A stretch of DNA of 64,000 nt from the NCBI RefSeq assembly GCF_008124765.1, contig NZ_VNHS01000009.1, positions 248,001-312,000 on the forward strand, written 5' to 3'. The stretch comes from Paenibacillus methanolicus (lineage in GTDB: Bacteria > Bacillota > Bacilli > Paenibacillales > Paenibacillaceae). Within the stretch, counting starts at the first letter, position 1; every line of letters starts with the position of its first letter. A program made the position numbers and the translations under genes. Below, piece by piece: positions 16,190 to 24,560 of the stretch. The notes below the pieces were generated by a model. The model searched no databases and had not been told where the DNA came from. It saw only the letters and a list, made by a program, of their open reading frames with translations.

Positions 16190-16732
16190 ATGAGAAATAC
16201 AGCGGAAGCCTTGTTGGCGTTTGAAGCGACGGTTGGACGTTACTTGGTTGAATTGGAGCAACTCGATATGGAGCAATTGCGCGCCAAGCCAAGCGAGGAG
16301 GAATGGTCGATCGGCCAAATGGCGATGCATTTGATTCAGTCGGCGCAATTCATGCATCTGCGTAATGTCGACCAGTGTCTGGCAGGGGATGAGGCGACGT
16401 TTGGGAACGCGGGAGAGAAGACGGCGGGTGGTACGGACATCTTTGAGCGTGGAAGTTTTCCGCCCATTCGGATACAGGTCCCCGCTTCGCCGCAGTATAC
16501 GCCGCAGCAACCGGAGTGTGTAGAACAGCTCGCGGAAGGACTTCGTGCCGTGGTAGAGCGGATGAAACGGACGGAAGTCGCGCTGAGTCAGGTACATGAA
16601 GGGAATCGAGTCCCTCATCCGCGCTTCGGCGCATTAAATGCCAGAGAGTGGTTTCTGCTTATCGAGATGCATTACCGTCATCACCTATTGCAGCTTGAAC
16701 GGTTGCGGGACTTCTTGGGAAAGAATGGTTAA
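16190..16732 (+). CDS. DinB family protein
   Basis: A 180-aa four-helix-bundle protein of the DinB/YfiT type, putative metal-dependent thiol-linked hydrolases or transferases. Histidines typical of the metal triad are in the MAMHLIQSAQF helix and in the late EMHYRHHLLQLERL helix. GAGGAG lies 11 bases before ATG 16190. The stop TAA overlaps the ATG of the next gene (TAATG), so the EVE protein is translationally coupled. Confidence 0.8.
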   Translation: MRNTAEALLAFEATVGRYLVELEQLDMEQLRAKPSEEEWSIGQMAMHLIQSAQFMHLRNVDQCLAGDEATFGNAGEKTAGGTDIFERGSFPPIRIQVPASPQYTPQQPECVEQLAEGLRAVVERMKRTEVALSQVHEGNRVPHPRFGALNAREWFLLIEMHYRHHLLQLERLRDFLGKNG

Positions 16733-17241
16733 TGAGTCGCCAGATGCCGAATGCCACGGATCGGCAGCAATGTCGGTACTGGATTGGCGTTGTGTCTGCC
16801 TCGCATGTAGAGAGAGCGGCGCAGGGGGGATTCGCGCAACTCTGTCATGGCAAAGCCGCGCCTTTACGTCGGATGCGTCAAGGGGATTGGCTCATCTACT
16901 ATTCTCCGCGGACGGACATGGCGAAAGGAAAGCCTCTCCAATCCTTTACCGCCATCGGACAAGTCGTGGATGACCGCATCTACGAATACCGGATGTCGGA
17001 AACCTTTGTCCCCCTCCGCCGGGATGTGCGCTTCCTCCCCTGTCAGGCAGTGAAGATTGCCGATCTGTTAGGGCAGCTAACGTTCACCCGCGGGAAGCTC
17101 AATTGGGGGTATGCCTTTCGCTTCGGCCAATTTGAGATCGGAATCGAAGACTTCCAGACCATTGCTCGTTCCATGCTTGGCGATGCGGGGTATACGAATG
17201 AGCAATCGGAGAGAAATCCACACCAGGCCAATTTGCTATAA
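16732..17241 (+). CDS. EVE domain protein (UPF0310)
   Basis: A 169-aa protein with a single EVE domain: YWIGVVSASHVERAAQGGFAQL at the start, RRMRQGDWLIYYSPRTD, FTAIGQVVDDRIY and an AFRFGQFEI end. EVE is a PUA-like fold that binds modified bases in DNA or RNA. Stand-alone bacterial forms have no fixed role. ATG overlaps the DinB stop (TAATG). The coupling hints at a joint function but none is known. Confidence 0.8.
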   Translation: MSRQMPNATDRQQCRYWIGVVSASHVERAAQGGFAQLCHGKAAPLRRMRQGDWLIYYSPRTDMAKGKPLQSFTAIGQVVDDRIYEYRMSETFVPLRRDVRFLPCQAVKIADLLGQLTFTRGKLNWGYAFRFGQFEIGIEDFQTIARSMLGDAGYTNEQSERNPHQANLL

Positions 17242-17337
17242 TGGCCAAAAGGAGTGGAGTGAATATAGAACCCAACTAACAAGGCCAACCACCAGGCAGC
17301 GCAAGTAGGCGAGCGGGAGATTGCGATCATCCGACTA

Positions 17338-17766
17338 TTGGAAGCGCCGCGAGATCTAGCGTTCGAGGCATGGACGAAACCGGAGCATCTATCGAAGTGG
17401 TGGGGGCCGCAAGGATTTACGTCGACGTTCCAGAAGTTCGAGCTGCAACCGGGCGGCACCTGGGAATTCGTTATGCATAGCCCGGATGGCGTGGATTTCC
17501 CGAACACCAATGTCTTCGACGAGATCGTGCAGCCCGAGCGCATCGTCTTTCGGCATACCGTGTTTCCGCATTTCGTCGCGAAGGCCACCTTCGAGGAGAT
17601 AAACGGCCAGACGAAGCTCACGTATCGCACGGTATTCGAAGAAACCGAGGCCGTATTCGAAAAGGTGAAAACCTACGCGGCCCCCGGCGCCGAACAGACG
17701 CTGGATCGGCTGGAGGAGCTGCTGGCTCAGTTGGTAAATCGGACATCAGGACATTCTCAGCAATAA
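17338..17766 (+). CDS. SRPBCC/AHSA1-family protein with damaged start region
   Basis: An activator-of-Hsp90-like START-superfamily fold: EAPRDLAFEAWTKPEHLSKWWGP, FELQPGGTWEFVMHSPDG, NVFDEIVQPERIVFRHT. The family normally begins about 20 residues earlier, and that sequence is present in frame (GEREIAIIRLLEAPRD, from 17311) back to a TAG at 17266, but without ATG, GTG or TTG. TTG 17338 would cut the first strand. A GTG at 17259 after AAAAGGAG lies in another frame, so a one-base indel near 17274-17280 or a sequencing error is likely. Possibly inactive. Confidence 0.65.
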   Translation: MEAPRDLAFEAWTKPEHLSKWWGPQGFTSTFQKFELQPGGTWEFVMHSPDGVDFPNTNVFDEIVQPERIVFRHTVFPHFVAKATFEEINGQTKLTYRTVFEETEAVFEKVKTYAAPGAEQTLDRLEELLAQLVNRTSGHSQQ

Positions 17767-17865
17767 GCACCGATTAGCAAGAGCCGCAGAATCTACGAAT
17801 TGCCGTTTCTCTCTCGCTGCCGCTTTCATAGAATGCTATGAAGCCAAGTAGAGGAGGGATGCGGC

Positions 17866-18357
17866 ATGGTGACGAGCAAGCAACTGAAAGCGTTCATTCT
17901 GAATGCGGAACTAGCCTGGGAGAGAGTCGTCTTTTCGTATGACCGAAACACGACGCCGATAACGATTGGCGAGTTTGACTACTACAAACTGCCTTCCCGA
18001 TTCTCGACCCGTGGCAAAATTTTCCGGCATTATCGTCAATATTGGAGCGCCGTGTATGCCAATCGTATGATTTGTTCCGCGGAGTTCCGGTCTATTCGGG
18101 GATGGCTGTACGCGCCGGATGCGGATACGGGCGGCTTGCCCTACCAAGTGTTGGGCGTGAAGATCGTGAAGCAAACGTGCAGCCGAATCATCGTGGACGC
18201 CGTTCTCGCCGATCCGGCCGTTGAGCGGATGACCGTCCGCTATATCATCTCTCGTAACCCGGGCACGGGCGCGATGACGATTATATTGCGCAAAAGCCCG
18301 TATGACGATTACCGGTACGCGCCGTGTAACCGAACGAGCGCGAAGTCCCCGCGCTAA
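17866..18357 (+). CDS. Putative IseA-like (DL-endopeptidase inhibitor family) protein
   Basis: A 163-aa basic protein with GGAGGG upstream of ATG. The layout FDYYKLPSRFSTRGKIFRHYRQYWS followed by GWLYAPDADTGGLP resembles the core of IseA/YoeB, which inhibits cell-wall DL-endopeptidases in Bacillus subtilis; that resemblance is from memory and moderate. Unlike B. subtilis IseA it has no signal peptide, so if related it would act inside the cell or leave by another route. Monocistronic, followed by a terminator. Confidence 0.5.
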   Translation: MVTSKQLKAFILNAELAWERVVFSYDRNTTPITIGEFDYYKLPSRFSTRGKIFRHYRQYWSAVYANRMICSAEFRSIRGWLYAPDADTGGLPYQVLGVKIVKQTCSRIIVDAVLADPAVERMTVRYIISRNPGTGAMTIILRKSPYDDYRYAPCNRTSAKSPR

Positions 18358-18418
18358 CCGCCCAAGGTACTGACTATTGTTGGTACTAGGCTAAGCCAAT
18401 GCAATCCTGAAATAGCCA

Positions 18419-18456
18419 AGAACCGTAGGCGGGTCATTCCGCTACGGTTCTTTTTG
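18419..18456. terminator. Terminator between IseA-like gene and yesN-like gene
   Basis: AGAACCGTAG (18419-18428) pairs with CTACGGTTCT (18442-18451), followed by T5. It can serve both converging genes. Confidence 0.8.
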
Positions 18457-18479
18457 CGCTCCTTGACCGCTAGCCCCGC

Positions 18480-19271
18480 CTACCCCCGATGCCGCTGCCG
18501 ATAATCGTTCGGCGTCATGCCGGTATGCTTCTGGAACACTTTCCCGAAATACTTCGAGTCGATGTAGCCGACGCGCTCGCAAATTTCATAGATGCGGAGG
18601 TCCGTCTGCACGAGCAGGCTGCACGCCTTCTCCATCCGCACCTGCGTCAAGTACGTGTTGAACAGCATGCCGCAGCCGTTCTTGAAAATTTGCCCGAGAT
18701 AGTGCGGGGTGAGATGCACGGTCTCCGCGACGTCCGACAGGGAGAGCGGGGCATGCAGATGGGCCTGAATGTACTGCTTCGCCCGCTGTACGATGTCCGC
18801 ATGGTAGGGAAGCTCGGGCATCGGCGCTTCCGGCTGAGCTTCCGACATCGCCTCCGGCGGCGCATCCAGCTGCGCCACGGCCGTATCGGCTTTGGGCGGC
18901 TTCAGCTGCGCCAGTACCCGATCGACCGCCTCGAGCAGCTCGTCCGTGTCGATCGGCTTGAGCAGGTAGCCTTTCGCCCCGTATTTGAGCGCCGTCCTCG
19001 CATAGGCGAAGTCTTCGTACCCGCTGACGAGAATGACTTGCGTGTCCGGCTTCTCCTCATAGATGTACTGCAGCAGCTGCAGCCCGTCCATGTCCGGCAT
19101 CCGGATATCGGAGATGACGAGCCGGATCTCGGCGTCGTCCTCCAGCATGCGGATCGCTTCATACCCGTTGTGGGCGATCCCGGCCACGCCCAATCCCCGT
19201 TCGCTCCATTCCTCCATCGTGCTCAAGCTATCCGCGATAATCCATTCGTCGTCCACGATGAGCAGTTTCAT
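18480..19271 (-). CDS. YesN-type response regulator (REC + AraC HTH)
   Basis: A 263-aa response regulator. Receiver domain at residues 1-120 with VDDEW acids, phosphoacceptor Asp55 (VISDIRMPDMDG), and KPID lysine; an alanine/proline linker; then an AraC-type double helix-turn-helix (LSLSDVAETVHLTPHYLGQIFKN, IYEICERVGYIDSKYFGKVFQK). The frame extends to 19409, but ATG 19271 starts at the canonical receiver strand. It sits five bases after the sensor kinase stop. It is adjacent to, and divergent from, the nucleoside locus, its likely target. Confidence 0.9.
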   Translation of the reverse strand: MKLLIVDDEWIIADSLSTMEEWSERGLGVAGIAHNGYEAIRMLEDDAEIRLVISDIRMPDMDGLQLLQYIYEEKPDTQVILVSGYEDFAYARTALKYGAKGYLLKPIDTDELLEAVDRVLAQLKPPKADTAVAQLDAPPEAMSEAQPEAPMPELPYHADIVQRAKQYIQAHLHAPLSLSDVAETVHLTPHYLGQIFKNGCGMLFNTYLTQVRMEKACSLLVQTDLRIYEICERVGYIDSKYFGKVFQKHTGMTPNDYRQRHRG

Positions 19272-19275
19272 GCGG

Positions 19276-21021
19276 TTACGGTCGCTCCCTTCTCGGTAGT
19301 CTGAACAGCACGCTGAAGCCTTCCGCGGCCGGCTCGATCCGAATGCCGTACGGCGCGCCGAAATGCAATCGGATGCGCGACTGCACGTTGAACAGGCCGA
19401 CTTTGCCATGATGCTTGGTCAGCTCGAGCGCCCGGTGCTCGAGATCGTCGCTCAGCTTCATCGCCGCGTCCTCGGCCATGCCCGCGCCTTGATCGGTCAC
19501 GCGGATGTAGACGTCCTCGCCCTCGCACCAGCCGCGAATGTCGATCGCGCCGCCGCGCTGCTCGGCACCGAGCCCGTGGATGACGGCGTTCTCGATGACC
19601 GGCTGCAGGATCCATTTGATCGTGTACAGCCGCTCCATGCCGTCCGCGAGCCGAATGTCGTACCGGAAGCCTTCCTTCATCCGAAGCGCATGGATCTCCA
19701 AGTAATTGCGAAGGTAGGCAATCTCCTTGTCCAGCGGGATCATGTCGTCGAAGCTGCCGATGCTCATCCGCAGCAGCCTGCCGAGCAGCACGATCATCCG
19801 GCTGATTTCGGTCTGCTTGCTTTTGCGGGCGAGCGAGTTGATCGATTCCAGCGTGTTGTACAGAAAATGCGGATTGATCTGCGACTGCATGGCCGTAATC
19901 TCGGCGCGGCGCTTCTGCTCCTGCTCGTCGTACACCTGGCCCATCAAATCCTGAATTCGCCCGACCATCGTGTTGAAGCCGTGGCCCAAGGCGCCGATCT
20001 CGTCGCTGGACTTGCCCTGATAGCGCACGTCGAAGTCGCCCCGTCCGACCTGGCGCATCATGCGCCGAAGGGCGGTGATCGGCTTGGCGATCACATTGGA
20101 CAGCAGGAGCGAGGCGAGCAGGCAGAAGGCGACGCTGATCAGGGCGATCGTGAACGCCGCTTGGCGCACCTTGTAGATCGGCTTGTACAGCTCGCTTTTC
20201 AGAAAATAGGCGGTGAAATGCCAGTCGGTCGTCCCGTCGTAACGCTGAATGAGAAAATAGTGCTCGCGCATGCGCTCGAAATCCTCCGGGGCGAAGGAGC
20301 CTGCGGCGTAAGGGTACAGCATTTGACCCGCCTGATCGGTCACGATGACGCCCGAGGCATAGTCGTTATAAATATCGCCGAGCAGGAAAATGTTCTTCAG
20401 CAAGTCGCGCAGTACCTCAAGCTTGAAGTCGATGACGAGCGTCCCCGCGGCGCCCGCGCTCGTGCCGCCCGTCTGCCCGCCGATGCGCTCCAAATAGGAG
20501 AAGACGAGCTCGTCCGGTTCGGCTTGGCTGTAGGTACGCTCGTGCGCCATCGAGATCATGTAAGGCTGGGCGAGTTGGTCAGCCGGTGGCAGCCAAGCGA
20601 AGTCTGCCGAAGCAGCTCCTTGCAGGCGAGGCGCGTAGCCATATGCATGTACGAGGCCGTTGTCGCCGATCAGCGTCATGCCGACGTTCTCAGGGCGGAT
20701 CGCCTTCGCCGCGGCGAGCATCCGGTCGATCTCGGGCAGGAACGCCTGTCCCTGCGCGGCGGTCGCAGCACCTAGATAGGAGGTGACGTTCGGATCGGCC
20801 GCGATCGCGTCGCCCATCCGGCCGACGTCGGCGATAAAGAATGAAAGCGTCTTCAATTTCTGGTCCAGCACGTTCGTCGTTTCCCGGTTCAGCTTCTCGT
20901 CGAGCGTGCTCTCGGAGTTCGTGAGGACGAACCAGCCGGCGAGCATCAGCGGAATGATCGAGAGCAGCAGGAAGGAGACGAGCAGCTTGGAGAAGATCGA
21001 TTGCCGTATGAAAGGGCGCAT
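19276..21021 (-). CDS. YesM-type sensor histidine kinase
   Basis: A 581-aa membrane kinase: TM helix near residues 12-32, an extracytoplasmic sensor domain of about 250 residues (dCache-like length), second TM near 285-305, HAMP linker, then the His_kinase domain with phosphoacceptor in INPHFLYNTLESI (His about 384) and ATPase N-box VIENAVIHGLG. This class typically senses sugars or nutrients, often with a binding lipoprotein. GGAGG lies nine bases before ATG. About 380 bases separate it from the divergent BMP lipoprotein gene. Confidence 0.92.
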   Translation of the reverse strand: MRPFIRQSIFSKLLVSFLLLSIIPLMLAGWFVLTNSESTLDEKLNRETTNVLDQKLKTLSFFIADVGRMGDAIAADPNVTSYLGAATAAQGQAFLPEIDRMLAAAKAIRPENVGMTLIGDNGLVHAYGYAPRLQGAASADFAWLPPADQLAQPYMISMAHERTYSQAEPDELVFSYLERIGGQTGGTSAGAAGTLVIDFKLEVLRDLLKNIFLLGDIYNDYASGVIVTDQAGQMLYPYAAGSFAPEDFERMREHYFLIQRYDGTTDWHFTAYFLKSELYKPIYKVRQAAFTIALISVAFCLLASLLLSNVIAKPITALRRMMRQVGRGDFDVRYQGKSSDEIGALGHGFNTMVGRIQDLMGQVYDEQEQKRRAEITAMQSQINPHFLYNTLESINSLARKSKQTEISRMIVLLGRLLRMSIGSFDDMIPLDKEIAYLRNYLEIHALRMKEGFRYDIRLADGMERLYTIKWILQPVIENAVIHGLGAEQRGGAIDIRGWCEGEDVYIRVTDQGAGMAEDAAMKLSDDLEHRALELTKHHGKVGLFNVQSRIRLHFGAPYGIRIEPAAEGFSVLFRLPRRERP

Positions 21022-21404
21022 GCCCGCCTACCTCCGAACTCGCGTGGAATGTTATGTAGCCTACCTTATCAAATCGGGCTCCCCCGAAGCAAGCGCCAAA
21101 ATGAATCCACGATTTATCCACCCTGGTTCGACGATCTGTCTCCTGTTGCCCCCCGCATAAGTCATGGTACATTGAGTTCTGTAATCGCTTCCACGACGTG
21201 ATTCGGCAAAAAGCGAGAGCGGGCGAAGGCGACCGTGGATCCATTTTCCAGCCTGGGGGTTAGGAAGAGCCGGAGAGCAAACAATAACGCAAGGCAAGGT
21301 GTGGCAAATGCGGCGAATGGCCGACAGACCGCCGGCGTCCGGCGCTGGCGGAGGACATGGCGATTCGACATCATGCAGCGGCGAGGGGGGGCGGCGAAAC
21401 CACG

Positions 21405-22502
21405 ATGCGAGGACAACGGCTGGGCATGGCGCTCGCGGTATTGGCATTGTGCGCAACGGTAGGTTGTTCCGGCGCGAACGATGCGCAAGGGATCACGGAA
21501 GAGAAGAAGGCGGCCAACGCGTCGCCGGATGCGCCGGGGACGGGACGGCTAACGGGCAAGGTGCTGCACTTCGTCAACGGCAATCTCGGCGACAAAGGCT
21601 TCTACGATTCGGCCGAACGCGGACTCCGGAAGGCGTCGTACGTCTACGGCTTCAAGACGGAGACCGTGGAGGGCGGGACCGATCCAGACGCATGGGAGCC
21701 GCGGCTCGCGGAACTCATCGCGTCGAACGCCTACGAGGTGATCGTCGTCGGAACGTCCACGATCCGGGACGTGTTCGAGAAGCTGGCGCTTCAATATCCG
21801 AAGCAGCAATTCGTGTTCTACGACGACAAGATCGAAGGACTGCCGAACGTGTACGCGATGGTGTACTCGCAGAGCGAGGGTTCCTTCCTGGCCGGCGCGT
21901 TCGCCGCGATGGCCACGACGGACGAGTCGCTGAAGAACGCCAATCCGGAGAAGGCGATCGGCTTCATCGGCGGCATCGACGCGGCGATCATCCATGATTT
22001 TCAGTCCGGCTACGAGCAGGGCGCGGCGTATATCGATCCTCAGGTGCGCGTGGTATCCGCTTACGTGGGGGATTTCACGAATCAAGCTAAGGCCGAAGCG
22101 CTGGCCCGCGAGCAGTACGAGAGCGGCAAGGTCGACATTATTTACAACGCGGCGGGCGGCGCGGGCTTAGGGATGCTGAAGGAAGGCGACGAGCAGCGGC
22201 GGTACTCGATCGGCGTGGACAGCAATCAGAACGGCTATTATCCGGGCAGCGTGCTCGCCTCCATCCTGAAGAACGTGGACGAGTCCGTCTTCCGGGCGCT
22301 GAGCGAATATCGCGGCGGACGGCTGCCGTTCGGCAAGACGGAAGAGCTCGGCGTTAGGGAGGGCGGCGTCGGCATCGCGCGGGACGAGTTGTACGAGAAA
22401 CACGTGCCGGAAGCGATCAAAGCGAAGATGAAGGAGATCGAAGCGAAAATCGCCAGCGGCGAAATTCGGGTGCGGTCATCGTTAAAGAACGAGGCGACAT
22501 GA
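21405..22502 (+). CDS. BMP family nucleoside-binding lipoprotein, copy 1
   Basis: A 365-aa solute-binding lipoprotein with lipobox ATVGC in the leader after MRGQRLGMALAVLAL. BMP/PnrA features: VNGNLGDKGFYDSAERG, EVIVVGTSTIRDVFEKLA, YSQSEGSFLAGAFAAM, GFIGGIDAAIIHDFQSGYEQGA, and IGVDSNQNGYYPGSVLAS. These proteins bind purine nucleosides for ABC uptake. It is a close paralogue of the protein at 23477. First gene downstream of the divergent yesM-like gene; ATG overlap with ribokinase (ATGA) shows translational coupling. Start 21405 is preferred; 21426 is an alternative. Confidence 0.88.
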   Translation: MRGQRLGMALAVLALCATVGCSGANDAQGITEEKKAANASPDAPGTGRLTGKVLHFVNGNLGDKGFYDSAERGLRKASYVYGFKTETVEGGTDPDAWEPRLAELIASNAYEVIVVGTSTIRDVFEKLALQYPKQQFVFYDDKIEGLPNVYAMVYSQSEGSFLAGAFAAMATTDESLKNANPEKAIGFIGGIDAAIIHDFQSGYEQGAAYIDPQVRVVSAYVGDFTNQAKAEALAREQYESGKVDIIYNAAGGAGLGMLKEGDEQRRYSIGVDSNQNGYYPGSVLASILKNVDESVFRALSEYRGGRLPFGKTEELGVREGGVGIARDELYEKHVPEAIKAKMKEIEAKIASGEIRVRSSLKNEAT

Positions 22503-23452
22503 GGGGAGAGTTCGGCGAAGTGAGTGCGGACATTGTAGTCGTAGGCAGCTTGAATATGGACATGGTCATGGGCGTGGAGCGCCGGCCGGCGAAGGGAGAG
22601 ACGGTGCTCGGGTCGGGTTTCTTCCTCAATCCCGGCGGCAAGGGCGCGAACCAGGCGTACGCCGCGCGGCGCCTTGGCGCCAACGTCGCCATGATCGGCA
22701 AGGTAGGAGACGACTTGTTCGGCGGCCAATTGCTGGCGCATCTGGAGGCGGCCGGCGTGGACGTATCGAACATCGGGCATGTGGCGGAGGCGGCGACCGG
22801 CGTCGCGGCGATCGCGGTCGATCCGGAAGGCGACAACAGCATCGTGGTTGCCCAAGGCGCGAATCAGGCGCTTCGTCCCGAGGATGTGCGGTATTGCGAA
22901 TCGGTCATCGGCGGGGCCAAGCTGCTCATGCTCCAACTAGAGGTTCCGCTCGAGACTGTCGTCGAAGCGGCGATCATCGCCAAGCGGCATCACGTACCGG
23001 TCCTGCTGGACCCGGCGCCGGCGCGCGAGCTGCCCAGAGAACTGCTGCGGCTCGTCGATTATATCGTGCCGAACCAGAGCGAGATCGAAGAGCTGACCGG
23101 CGTCGCCGTCTCGAATGCGTCGACCGCCGTGGTCGCGGCCGAGCGGCTGATGGGACAAGGCGTGGCGACGGTATTCGCCAAGCTCGGGAGCAAGGGCGTC
23201 GCGGTGGTTGGCCGTGACGAGGCGTTCACGGTAAGCAATTACGAGGTCGAAGCGGTCGATACGACGGCCGCCGGCGATGCGTTCGCCGGGGCGTTGGCCG
23301 CGGCGCTCGTATCGGGCCAGTCGTTGAGAGAGGCCGCCGGCTTCGCCAACGCGGTCGGCGCGATCACGGTGACGCGAAGAGGCGCGCAGTCTTCGATGCC
23401 GGACCGGCAGGAGACCGAGCAGTTTATGCAATCCGCTCGACAGGGCGACTAA
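22499..23452 (+). CDS. rbsK: Ribokinase (PfkB family)
   Basis: A 317-aa PfkB kinase that phosphorylates D-ribose at O5. Signature 1 is NPGGKGANQAYAARRLGA; signature 2 with catalytic base is DTTAAGDAFAGALAAAL; substrate-side motif VGSLNMDMV opens the fold. The ATG overlaps the upstream stop (ATGA); a GTG at 22520 is an alternative start. Its place between two nucleoside-binding lipoproteins, with hydrolases downstream, fits phosphorylation of the ribose released from imported nucleosides. Confidence 0.88.
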   Translation: MRGEFGEVSADIVVVGSLNMDMVMGVERRPAKGETVLGSGFFLNPGGKGANQAYAARRLGANVAMIGKVGDDLFGGQLLAHLEAAGVDVSNIGHVAEAATGVAAIAVDPEGDNSIVVAQGANQALRPEDVRYCESVIGGAKLLMLQLEVPLETVVEAAIIAKRHHVPVLLDPAPARELPRELLRLVDYIVPNQSEIEELTGVAVSNASTAVVAAERLMGQGVATVFAKLGSKGVAVVGRDEAFTVSNYEVEAVDTTAAGDAFAGALAAALVSGQSLREAAGFANAVGAITVTRRGAQSSMPDRQETEQFMQSARQGD

Positions 23453-23476
23453 ACCAAACAGAAAGAGGAATGATCC

Positions 23477-24547
23477 ATGAACAAGAACAAACGTAAACTC
23501 GCCGGGGGACTCGCCCTTTCGATTCTAATGCTGGCCTTGTCCGCGTGCGGCAATAGCAATTCGTCCGAGCCGGCGTCCGGAGCGGCGGATGCCGATGCCA
23601 ATGGCAAGAAAGTAAAAGCGGTGTTCTACGTGGACGGCGCGCTCGGCGACAAGGGTTTCTTCGATTCGGCCCAGCGCGGGATGGATCGGGCCGCCAAGGA
23701 GCTCGGCATGGACGTGAAGACGGTCGAGGGCGGCACGAACCAAGCCGACTGGGCGGCCGGACTGGAATCGCTCGTCGCCGGCAACCAGTATGACGTCGTC
23801 GTCGTCGGCACGAGCAACATGACGGATATCGTCAAGGAGCTGGCGCCGCGATACCCGGACGAGAAGTTCATCTACTTCGACGATAACCTCGGCGATATTC
23901 CGAACGTGTACTCGATGCTGTATGCCCAGAGCGAGGGTTCGTTCCTGGCGGGCGCTTTCGCGGCGCTGGTGACGGAGAGCAAGGAACTTCCGGCGGCCAA
24001 TCCGGACAAGACGATCGGCTTCATCGGCGGGATGGACATTCCGATCATTAACGATTTCAAGTCCGGTTACGAGCAAGGCGCGAAATACGTAACTCCCGAC
24101 GTGAAGGTCGTCTCCTCGTATATCGGCGATTTTGCAAACGCTCCCAAAGGCAAAGAGCTCGCCTTGGCGCAGATCAACGGGCAGAAAGCGGACATCGTCT
24201 ATCAAGTCGCCGGCGGCGCGGGTCTCGGCTCGCTGGAAGCAGGCAACGAAACCGGCAAATATACGATCGGGGTCGACGCGAACCAGAACGGCCTCTATCC
24301 GGGCAGCGTGCTCACCTCGATGATGAAGAACATCGATGCCTCCGTCTTCCGGGCGCTGGAGCTGTTCCAGCAGGGCAAGCTCGAATTCGGCAAGAACGAA
24401 GTGCTCGGCATTCAAGAAGGCGGCGTCGGCTTGGCCAAGGACGACCTGTACGCGAGCCATGTGCCGCAGGCGATCCGCGACAAAATGGCCGAGATCGAGG
24501 CAAAAGTGGTCAGCGGCGAAATTAAGATCGATTCCATCCTGAACTAA
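23477..24547 (+). CDS. nupN: BMP family nucleoside-binding lipoprotein, copy 2 (NupN-like)
   Basis: A 356-aa lipoprotein with lipobox LSACG after a signal segment. The same blocks as copy 1 occur: VDGALGDKGFFDSAQRG, VVVVGTSNMTDIVKELA, YAQSEGSFLAGAFAALV, GFIGGMDIPIINDFKSGYEQGA. It directly precedes the ABC ATPase gene by 13 bases, the arrangement of B. subtilis nupNOPQ (guanosine uptake), so this copy is the dedicated transporter subunit. Precise nucleoside preference is not visible. GAGGAA precedes ATG. Confidence 0.85.
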   Translation: MNKNKRKLAGGLALSILMLALSACGNSNSSEPASGAADADANGKKVKAVFYVDGALGDKGFFDSAQRGMDRAAKELGMDVKTVEGGTNQADWAAGLESLVAGNQYDVVVVGTSNMTDIVKELAPRYPDEKFIYFDDNLGDIPNVYSMLYAQSEGSFLAGAFAALVTESKELPAANPDKTIGFIGGMDIPIINDFKSGYEQGAKYVTPDVKVVSSYIGDFANAPKGKELALAQINGQKADIVYQVAGGAGLGSLEAGNETGKYTIGVDANQNGLYPGSVLTSMMKNIDASVFRALELFQQGKLEFGKNEVLGIQEGGVGLAKDDLYASHVPQAIRDKMAEIEAKVVSGEIKIDSILN

Positions 24548-24560
24548 CGGGGGACTAGCC

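Noticed and set aside
19363..20775. 470-residue open frame opposite the sensor kinase
   Set aside because: Antisense shadow of a gene with clear HAMP and kinase motifs.
21022..21404. Purine riboswitch ahead of the nucleoside genes
   Set aside because: I looked for the conserved aptamer core and a terminator and found neither; the region is a plain divergent promoter gap.
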